Below, in pieces: positions 12,101-21,029 of a DNA stretch of 64,000 nt. Source of the DNA: Harmonia axyridis (lineage: Eukaryota; Arthropoda; Insecta; Coleoptera; Coccinellidae); contig NC_059508.1 in the NCBI RefSeq assembly GCF_914767665.1, forward strand, positions 26,101,501-26,165,500. The letters are read 5' to 3'. Within the stretch, counting starts at the first letter, position 1, and every line of letters begins with the position of its first letter. Made by a program: the position numbers and the translations under genes. Under the pieces are notes generated by a model. The model had not been told where the DNA came from. It ran no database searches and worked only from the letters and a program-made list of their open reading frames with translations.

Positions 12101-13233
12101 ATCCAAGTAAGCCATTCCACATTGTTGATTTTCTTGGACTCGGATGTCACGCAGGTAGCTATAATCTCCCACGTGGTAAGGTCAATTGCTGCTGTAACCA
12201 CAAATGCACGACTGACTTCTGTTGTTGATTTCATTTGTTTGTTATTTCCTTCAATGTTTCTCATTCTAACACTTTTCATCGTATTGCACAGGGACGAATA
12301 CTTGACACACGTGTCTAAGAAAACCACTTTGGTATGAGGGACTGTTCTTATTTCCTTCTTTTTGTTCAATCAACAATTATCCAAGTAAACCATTCCACAT
12401 TGTCGATTTTCTTGGACTCGGATGTCACGTAGGTAGCTATAATCTCCCACGTGGTAAGGTCAATTGCTGCTGTAACCACAATTGGACGGCTGACTTCTGT
12501 TGTTGATTTCATTTGTTTGTAATTTCCTTCAATGTTTCTCATTCTAACACTTCTCATCGTATTGCACAGGGACGAAAGCTTGACACACGTGTCTATGTAA
12601 ACCACATTGGTATAAGGGACTGTTCTTATTCCCTTCTTTCTGTATGATGATCAATTATCCAAGTAAGCCATTCCACATTGTTGATTTTCTTGGACTCGGA
12701 TGACACGCAGGTAGCTATAATCTGTAACGTGGTAAGGTCAATTGCTGCTGTAACCACAAATGCACGACTGACTTCTGTTGTTGATTTCATTTGTTTGTTA
12801 TTTCCTTCAATGTTTCTCATTCTAACACTTTTCATCGTATTGCACAGGGACGAAAGCTTGACACACGTGTCTAAGGAAACCACTTTGGTATAAGGGACTG
12901 TTCTTATTCAATTCTTTTTGTTTAATGAACAATTATCCAAGTAAGCCGTTCCACATTGTTGATTTTCTTGGACTCGGATGTCACGCAGGTAGCTATAATC
13001 TCCCACGTGGTAAGGTCAATTGCTGCTGTAACCACAAATGCATGACTGACTTCTGTTGTTGATTTCATTCGTTTGTTATTTTCTTCAATGATTCTCATTC
13101 TAACACTTTTCATCGTATTGCACAGGGACGAAAGCTTGACACGCGTGTCTAAGGAAACCACTTTGGTATAAGGGACTGTTCTTATTCCCTTCTTTCTGTA
13201 TAATGATCAATTATCCAAGTAAGTCATTCCACA
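12101..13233 (+). repeat. Chimeric units after block Q copy 3
   Basis: The unit at 12,122 starts like the unit at 8,235 but ends like the one at 11,012 (GACGAATACTTGAC). The unit at 12,400 has the GTCACGTAGG head of 11,290 and the AATTGGACGG body of 8,513. The CN unit at 12,678 matches 8,791. The unit at 12,956 combines the head of 9,069 with the ATGATTCTC tail found at 1,020. These mosaics show repeated exchange at the scale of part of a unit. Confidence 0.8.
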
Positions 13234-16200
13234 TTGTTGATTTTCTTGGACTCGGATGACACGCAGGTAGCTATTATCTTTTACGTGGTAAGGTCAATTG
13301 CTGCTGTAACCACAAATGCACGACTGACTTCTGTTGTTGATTTCATTTGTTTGTTATTTCCTTTAATGTTTCTCATTCTAACATTTCTCATCGTATTGCA
13401 CAGGGACGAAAGCTTGACACACGTGTCTAAGGAAACCACTTTGGTATAAGGGACTGTTCTTATTCCCATCTTTTTGTATAATGATCAATTATCCAAGTAA
13501 GCCATTCCACATTGTTGATTTTCTTGGACTCGGATGTCACGCAGGTAGCTATAATCTCCCACGTGGTAAGGTCAATTGCTGCTGTAACCACAAATGCATG
13601 ACTGACTTCTGTTGTTGATTTCATTCGTTTGTTATTTTCTTCAATGTTTCTCATTCTAACACTTTTCATCGTATTGCACAGGGACGAAAGCTTGACACAC
13701 GTGTCTATGGAAACCACATTGGTATAAGGGACTGTTCTTACTTCATTCTTTCTGTATAATGATCAATTATCCAAGTAGGCCATTCCTCATTGTTGATTTT
13801 TTAGGACTCGGATGTCACGCAGGTAGCTATAATCTCCCACGTGGTAAGGTCAATTGCTGCTGTAATCACAAATGCACGACTGACTTCTGTTGTTGATTTG
13901 ATTTGTTTGTTATTTCCTTCAATGTTTCTCATTCTAACACTTCTCATCGTATTGCACAGTGAAGAAAGCTTGACACACGTGTCTATGGAAACCACATTGG
14001 TATAAGGGACTGTTCTTATTCCCTTCTTTCTCTATAATGATCAATTATCCAAGTAAGCCATTCCACATTGTTGATTTTCTTGGACTCGGATGACACGCAG
14101 GTAGCTATAATCTTTTACGTGGTAAGGTCAATTGCTGCTGTAACCACAAATGCACGACTGACTTCTGTTGTTGATTTCATTCGTTTGTTATTTTCTTCAA
14201 TGTTTCTAATTCTAACACTTTTCATCGTATTGCTCAGGGACGAAAGCTTGACACACGTGTCTATGGAAACCACATTGGTATAAGGGACTGTTCTTACTTC
14301 ATCTTTCTGTATAATGATCAATTATCCAAGTAAGCCATTCCACATTGTCGATTTTCTTGGACTCGGATGTCACGTAGGTAGCTATAATCTCCCACGTGGT
14401 AAGGTCAATTGCTGCTGTAACCACAAATGCACGACTGACTTCTGTTGTTGATTTCATTTGTTTTTTATTTCCTTCTATGTTTCTCATTCTAACACTTTTC
14501 ATCGTATCGCACAGGGACGAAAGCATGACACACGTGTCTAAGGAAACCACTTTGGTATAAGGGACTATTCTTATTCCCTTCTTTTTGTTTAATGAACAAT
14601 TATCCAAGTAAGCCATTCCACATTGTTGATTTTCTTGGACTCGGATGACACGCGGGTAGCTATAATCTCCCACGTGGTAAGGTCAATTGCTGCTGTAACC
14701 ACAATTGGACGGCTGACTTCTGTTGTTGATTTCATTTGTTTGTTATTTCCTTCAATGTTTCTCATTCTAACACTTCTCATCGTATTGCACAGGGACGAAA
14801 GATTGACACACGTGTCTATGGAAACCACATTGGTATAAGACACTGTTCTTATTCCCTTTCTTTCTGTATGATGATCAATTATCCAAGTAAGCCATTCCAC
14901 ATTGTTGATTTTCTTGGACTCGGATGACACGCAGGTAGCTATAATCTTTAACGTGGTAAGGTCAATTGCTGCTGTAACCATAAATGCACAACTGACTTCT
15001 GTTGTTGATTTCATTTGTTTGTTATTTCCTTCAATGTTTCTCATTCTAACACTTTTCATCGTATTGCACAGGGACGAAAGCTTGACACACGTGTCTAAGG
15101 AAACCACTTTGGTATAAGGGACTGTTCTTATTCCCTTCTTTTTGTTTGAAGAACAATTATCCAAGTAAGCCGTTCCACATTGTTGATTTTCTTGGACTCG
15201 GATGTCACGCAGGTAGCTATAATCTCCCACGTGGTAAGGTCAATTGCTGCTGTAACCACAAATGCACGACTGACTTGTGTTGTTGATTTCATTTGTTTGT
15301 TATTTTCTTCAATGTTTCTCATTCTAACACTTTTCATCGTATTGCACAGGGACGAAAGCTTGACACACGTGTCTATGGAAACCACATCGGTATAAGGGAC
15401 TGTTCTTATTCTATTCTTTCTGTATAATGATCAATTATCCAAGTAGGCCATTCCACATTGTTGATTTTCTTGGACTCGAATGTCACGCAGGTAGCTATAA
15501 TCTCCCACGTGGTAAGGTCAATTGCTGCTGTAACCACAAATGCACGACTGACTTGTGTTGTTGATTTCATTTGTTTGTTATTTTCTTCAATGTTTCTCAT
15601 TCTAACACTTTTCATCGTATTACACAGGGACGAAAGCTTGACTTTCGTGTCTAAGGAAGCCACATTGGTATGAGGTACTGTTCTTATTCCCTTTTTTCTT
15701 TTTGATGAACAATTATCCAAGTAAGCCATTCCACATTTTTGATTTTCTTGGACTAGGATGTCACGCAGCTAGCTATAATCTCCCACGTGGTAAGGTCAAT
15801 TGCTGCTGTAACCACAAATGCACGACTGACTTCTGTTGTTAATTTCATTTGTTTGTTATTTCCTTCTATGTTTCTCATTTTAACACTTTTCATCGTATTG
15901 CACAGGGTCGAAAGCTTGACACACGTGTCTACGGAAACCACAAGGGTTTGTTCTCATTCCCTTCTTTCTTTTTGATGAACAATTATCCAAGTAAGCCATT
16001 CCACATTGTTGATTTTCTTGGACTCGGATGTCACGCAGGTAGCTATAATCTCCCACGTGGTAAGGTCAATTGCTGCTGTAACCACAAATGCTCGACTGAC
16101 TTCTGTTGTTGATTTCATTCGTTTGTTATTTTCTTCAATGTTTCTCATTCTAACACTTTTCATCGTATTGCACAGGGACGAAAGCTTGACACACGTGTCT

Positions 16201-16840
16201 AAGGAACCCACTTTGGTATAAGGGACTGTTCTTATTCCCTCCTTTTTGTTTAATGAACAATTATCCAAGTAAGCCATTCCACATTGTTGATTTTCTTGGA
16301 CTCGGATGTCACGCAGGTAGCTATAATCTCTCACGTGGTAAGGTCCATTGCTGCTGTAACCACGAATGCACGATTGACTTCTGTTGTTGATTTCATTTGT
16401 TTGTTATTTCCTTCTATGTTTCTCATTCTAACACTTTTCATCGTATTGCACAGGGACGAATGCTTGACACATGTGTCTAAGGAAACCACTTTGGTATGAG
16501 GGACTGTTCTTATTCCCTTCTTTTTGTTTAATGAACAATTATCCAAGTAAGCCATTCCACATTGTTGATTTCCTTGGACTCGGATGTCACGCAGGGAGCT
16601 ATAACCTCCCACGTGGTTAGGTCAATTGCTGCTGTAACCACAAATGCACGACTGACTTCTGTTGTTGATTTCATTCGTTTGTTATTTTCTTCAATGTTTC
16701 ACATTCTAATACTTTTCATCGTATTGCACAGGGACGAAAGCTTGACACACGTGTCTAAGGAAACCACTTTGGTATAAGGGACTGTTTTTATTCCCTTTTT
16801 TCATTTTGATGAACAATTATCCAAGTGAGCCATTCCACAT
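13234..16840 (+). repeat. Irregular units of segment A's right part
   Basis: About 13 units with many private substitutions (GTATCGCACAG at about 14,505, GACTTTCGTGTC at 15,641, TTCACATTCTAATAC at about 16,697) and no long duplicated block that I could detect. An ITN unit (about 13,790) is followed by FY (14,068), as elsewhere. The unit at 14,623 is 279 bp because of one extra T in its tract. The unit at 15,736 is 270 bp after an 8-bp loss near 15,945 and carries CTAGGATG and the TTTTTTCTTTTTGATG tract. These older-looking units sit next to the direction switch J1. Confidence 0.78.
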
Positions 16841-16889
16841 TGTTGATTTTCTTGGACTACGATGTCACGCAGGTAGCTATAATCTCCCA

Positions 16890-16920
16890 CGTGTTAAGGT
16901 CATTGGCCAGAAAGAAGGGA
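16890..16920. other. J1: satellite direction switch, forward to reverse
   Basis: Forward sequence runs to GTTAAGGTCATTG (ending about 16,905) and reverse sequence begins with CAGAAAGAAGGG at 16,908; only GC (16,906-16,907) is unassigned. Units point toward each other here. The flanking inverted arms (left ending about 16,798, right starting 16,908) are separated by about 110 bp of unpaired unit sequence. Both arms have the unusual ACTGTTTTTATTCCC in place of ACTGTTCTTATTCCC, which I noticed nowhere else. Confidence 0.9.
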
Positions 16921-17615
16921 ATAAAAACAGTCCCTTATACCAATGTGGTTTCCATAGACACGTGTGTCAAGCTTTCGTCCCTGTGCAATACGATGAGAAG
17001 TGTTAGAATGAGAAACATTGAAGGAAATAACAAACAAATGAAATCAACACAAGAAGTCAGTCGTGCATTTGTGGTTACAGCAGCAATTGACCTTACCACG
17101 TGGGAGATTATAGCTACCTGCGAGACATCCGAGTCCAAGAAAATCAACAATGTGGAATGGCCTACTCGGATAATTGTTGATTAAACAAAAAAAAGGAAAT
17201 AAGAACAGTCCTTTATACCAAAGTGGTTTCCTAAGACACGTGTGTCAAGCTTTCATCCCTCAGCAATACGACAAAAAGTGTTAGAGTAAGAAACATTGAA
17301 GGAAATAACAAACGAATGAAATCAACAACAGAAGTCAACCGTCCAGTTTTGGTTACAGCAGCAATTGACCTTACCACGTGGGAGGAAATCAAAAATGTGG
17401 AATGACTTAATAAGAAATATTGGAGGAAATAACGAACAAATGAAATCAACAACAGAAGTCAGCCGTCCAGTTTTGGTTACAGCAGCAATTGACCTTACCA
17501 TTTGAGAGATTGTAGCTACATGCGTGACATCCGAGTCCAAGAAAATCAACAATGTGGAATGGCTCACTTGGATAATTGTTGATTAAACAAAAAAAAAGGG
17601 AATAAGAACAGTCCC
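16908..17615 (-). repeat. Left copy of a 1,762-bp-offset duplication
   Basis: This ~0.7-kb run matches 18,670-19,377 at an offset of 1,762 bp. It includes a unit with GTCTCGCAGG and the whole 402-bp composite. Its left edge is exactly the J1 breakpoint, so the copied piece may have arrived with, or been cut by, the inversion event. Confidence 0.8.
17151..17552 (-). repeat. 402-bp composite of two truncated units, copy 2
   Basis: Reverse-strand copy of the composite at 218-619. It keeps the same two internal deletions (158 + 244 bp), the GGTTTTGGTTACAG stretch (complement of the AACCAAAAC variant), and GGAATGACTTAATAAG at the first junction. It lies about 245 bp from J1. Confidence 0.92.
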
Positions 17616-17894
17616 TTATACCAAAGTGGTTTCCTTAGACACGTGTGTCAAGCTTTCGTCCCTGTGCAATACGATGAAAAGTGTTAGAATGAGAAACATT
17701 GAAGGAAATAACAAACAAATGAAATCAACAACAGAAGTCAGTCGTGCATTTGTGGTTACAGCAGCAATTGACCTTACCACGTAAAAGATTATAGCTACCT
17801 GCGTGTCATCCGAGTCCAAGAAAATCAACAATGTGGAATGGCTTACTTGGATAATTGATCATTATACAGAGAAAAGGAAATAAGAACAGTCCCT

Positions 17895-17926
17895 TATAGA
17901 AACCACATTGGTATGTGGTTTCTATA
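17895..17926. repeat. Perfect hairpin: 13-bp arms, 6-base loop
   Basis: TATAGAAACCACA (17,895-17,907) and TGTGGTTTCTATA (17,914-17,926) are exact reverse complements separated by TTGGTA. Ordinary units here read CCTTATACCAATGTGGTTTCCATAG with no hairpin. The extra sequence is an inverted copy of the adjacent GTGGTTTC region, and both arms share TTTCTATAG where neighbouring units have TTTCCATAG. The unit is 289 bp rather than 278. A template switch during replication explains both the insertion and the matched substitution. Confidence 0.88.
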
Positions 17927-18120
17927 GACACGTGTGTCAAGCTTTCGTCCCTGTGCAATACGATGAGAAGTGTTAGAATGAGAAACATTGAAGGAAATAA
18001 CAAACAAATCAAATCAACAACAGAAGTCAGTCGTGCATTTGTGATTACAGCAGCAATTGACCTTACCACGTGGGAGATTATAGCTACCTGCGTGACATCC
18101 GAGTCCAAGAAAATCAACAA

Positions 18121-18356
18121 TGTGGAATGACCTACTTGGATAATTGATCATTATACAGAAAGAATGAAGTGAGAACAGTCCCTTATACCAATGTGGTTTC
18201 CATAGACACGTGTGTCAAGCTTTCGTCCCTGTGCAATACGATGAAAAGTAAACAGAAACATTGAAGTCGTGCATTTGTGGTTACAGCAGCAATTGACCTT
18301 ACCACGTGGGAGATTATAGCTACCTACGTGACATCCGAGTCCAAGAAAATCAACAA
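18121..18356 (-). repeat. 236-bp unit with internal deletions
   Basis: Near 18,248-18,270 the sequence passes from GATGAAAAGT through AAACAGAAACATTGAAG directly to TCGTGCATTTG. The AAATAACAAACAAATG to AGAAGTCAG portion is missing, about 42 bp net. The main break has GAAG on both sides (TTGAAGGAAAT and CAGAAGTCAG), consistent with loss between short direct repeats. Confidence 0.82.
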
Positions 18357-18669
18357 TGTGGAATGACTCACTTGGATAATTGATCATTATACAGAAAGAA
18401 TGAAGTAAGAACAGTCCCTTATACCAATGTGGTTTCCATAGACACGTGTGTCAAGCTTTCGTCCCTGTGCAATACGATGAAAAGTGTTAGAATGAGAAAC
18501 ATTGAAGAAAATAACAAACGAATGAAATCAACAACAGAAGTCAGTCGTGCATTTGTGGTTACAGCAGCAATTGACCTTACCACTTTAAAGATTATAGCTA
18601 CCTGCGTGTCACCCGAGTCCAAGAAAATCAATAATGTGGAATGGCTTACTTGGATAATTGATCATCATA

Positions 18670-19377
18670 CAGAAAGAAGGGAATAAGAACAGTCCCTTAT
18701 ACCAATGTGGTTTCCATAGACACGTGTGTCAAGCTTTCGTCCCTGTGCAATACGATGAGAAGTGTTAGAATGAGAAACATTGAAGGAAATAACAAACAAA
18801 TGAAATCAACAACAGAAGTCAGTCGTGCATTTTTGGTTACAGCAGCAATTGACCTTACCACGTGGGAGATTATAGCTACCTGCGAGACATCCGAGTCCAA
18901 GAAAATCAACAATGTGGAATGGCCTACTCGGATAATTGTTGATTAAACAAAAAAAAGGAAATAAGAACAGTCCTTTATACCAAAGTGGTTTCCTTAGACA
19001 CGTGTGTCAAGCTTTCATCCCTCAGCAATACGACAAAAAGTGTTAGAGTAAGAAACATTGAAGGAAATAACAAACGAATGAAATCAACAACAGAAGTCAA
19101 CCGTCCAGTTTTGGTTACAGCAGCAATTGACCTTACCACGTGGGAGGAAATCAAAAATGTGGAATGGCTTATTAAGAAATATTGGAGGAAATAACAAACA
19201 AATGAAATCAACAACAGAAGTCAGCCGTCCAGTTTTGGTTACAGCAGCAATTGACCTTACCATTTGAGAGATTGTAGCTACATGCGTGACATCCGAGTCC
19301 AAGAAAATCAACAATGTGGAATGGCTCACTTGGATAATTGTTGATTAAACAAAAAAAAAGGGAATAAGAACAGTCCC
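18670..19377 (-). repeat. Right copy of the 1,762-bp-offset duplication
   Basis: Matches 16,908-17,615. It begins with CAGAAAGAAGGGAATAAG, the usual reading, where the J1-adjacent copy has AATAAAAACAG. It contains a GTCTCGCAGG unit and copy 3 of the composite. Confidence 0.8.
18913..19314 (-). repeat. 402-bp composite of two truncated units, copy 3
   Basis: Same structure as copies 1, 2 and 4 (158 + 244 bp, anchors 18,912 and 19,314). On its right, in reverse reading, are the GTCTGAGAAAACC tail and then the CTAGG marker unit (19,315-19,592). The same order follows in segment C (62,442 to 62,720), and the window start is consistent with it. Confidence 0.92.
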
Positions 19378-19592
19378 TCATACCAAAGTGGTTTTCTCAG
19401 ACATGTGTGTCAAGCTTTCGTCCCTGTGCAATACGATGAAAAATGTTAGAATGAGAAACATAGAAGAAAATAACAAACAAATGAAATCAACAACAGAAGT
19501 CAGTCGTGCATTTGTGGTTACAGCAGCAATTGACCTTTCCACGTGGGAGATTATAGCTAGCTGCGTGACATCCTAGTCCAAAAAAATCAACA
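19315..19592 (-). repeat. CTAGG marker unit, segment B copy
   Basis: A 278-bp unit reading CTAGGATGTCACGCAGCTAGCT on the reverse strand in two overlapping parts (CTAGGATGTCACG; GCAGCTAGCT), with a GAAAGGTC-like change after the first palindrome. It is preceded by the AGAAGAGCAG tract variant. Similar marker units are at about 15,736, 44,590 and 62,442. Confidence 0.78.
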
Positions 19593-19871
19593 ATGTGGAA
19601 TGGCTTACTTGGATAATTGTTCATCAAAAAGAAAAAAGGGAAGAAGAGCAGTCCCTCATACCAAAGTGGTTTCGCTAGACACGTGTGTCAAGCTTTCGTC
19701 ACTGTGCAATACGATGAAAAGTGTTAGAATGAGAAACATTGAAGAAAATAACAAACGAATGAAATCAACAACAGAAGTCAGTCGTGCATTCGTGGTTACA
19801 GCAGCAATTGACCTTAGCACGTGGGAGATTACAGCTACCTGCGTGACATCCGAGCCCAAGAAAATCAACAA

Positions 19872-20286
19872 TGTGGAACGGCTTACTTGGATAATTGTTG
19901 ATTAAACAAAAAAAAGGAAATAAGAACAGTCCTTTATACCAAAGTGGTTTCCTTAGACACGTGTGTCAAGCTTTCATCCCTCAGCAATACGACAAAAAGT
20001 GTTAGAGTAAGAAACATTGAAGGAAATAACAAACGAATGAAATCAACAACAGAAGTCAACCGACAATTGCCTTATACCAAAGTGGTTTCCTTAGACACGT
20101 GTGTCAAGCTTTCGTCCCTGTGCAATACGATGAAAAGTGTTAGAATGAGAAACATTGAAGAAAATAACAAACGAATGAAATCAACAACAGAAGTCAGCGT
20201 GCATTTGTGGTTACAGCAGCAATTGACCTTACCACGTGGGAGATTATAGCTACCTGCGTGACATCCGAGTCCAAGAAAATCAACAA
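19872..20286 (-). repeat. Unit plus 137/138-bp half-unit, copy 1
   Basis: Anchors 19,871 and 20,286 are 415 bp apart, one unit plus a half. The half-unit derives from the composite family (AACACTTTTTGTCG type) and is cut so that GAAGTCAACCG joins ACAATTGCCTTATACC at 20,055-20,076. One base is also missing at GTCAGCGTGC (20,195). Three more copies lie at 21,677, 25,705 and 28,345. Confidence 0.86.
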
Positions 20287-21029
20287 TGTGGAATGGCTTA
20301 CTTGGATAATTGTTCATTAAACAAAAAGAAGGGAATAAGAACAGTCTCTTATACCAAAGTGGTTTCCTTAGACACGCGTGTCAAGCTTTCGTCTCTGTGC
20401 AATACGATGAAAAGTGTTAGAATGAGAAACATTGAAGGAAATAACAAACGAATGAAATCAACAACAGAAGTCAGTCGTGCATTTGTGGTTACAGCAGCAA
20501 TTGACCTTACCACGTGGGAGATTACAGCTACCTACGTGACATCCGAGCCCAAGAAAATGAACAATGTGGAACGGCTTACTTGGATAATTGTTCATTAAAC
20601 AAAAAGAAGGGAATAAGAACAGTCCCTTATACCAAAGTGGTTTCCTCAGACACGTGTGTCAAGCTTTCGTCCCTGTGCAATACGATGAAAAATGTTAGAA
20701 TGAGAAACATTAAAGGAAATAACAAACAAATGAAATCAACAACAGAAGTCAGTCGTGCATTTGTGGTTACAGCAGCAATTGACCTTACCACGTAAAAGAT
20801 AATAGCTACCTGCGTGTCATCCGAGTCCAAGAAAATCAACAATGTGGAATGGCTCACTTGGATAATTGATCATTATACAGAAAGAAGGGAATAAGAACAG
20901 TCCCTTATACCAATGTGGTTTCCATAGACACGTGTGTCAAGCTTTCGTCCCTGTCCAATACGATGAGAAGTGTTAGAATGAGAAACATTGAAGGAAATAA
21001 CAAACAAATCAAATCAACAACAGAAGTCA

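Larger units (their letters stand above)
1..16905 (+). repeat. Segment A: forward-oriented satellite units
   Basis: About 60 units lie head to tail in forward orientation. The window opens inside a unit. Layout: a rearranged start (1-741), ordinary units (742-1,560), block P with a 3-unit tandem duplication (1,560-3,475), two 2,497-bp blocks (3,475-8,468), a bridge (8,469-9,053), a second partial copy of P and the 9-unit block (9,053-12,100), then a less regular region (12,100-16,905) with many private variants and no long duplicated block that I could see. It ends at the direction switch J1. Subtype R units here are full length (278 bp), unlike those of segment B. Confidence 0.95.

Noticed and set aside
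16906..16907. Inserted non-templated sequence at J1
   Set aside because: Only GC is unassigned; two bases are too few to separate insertion from substitutions near the break.
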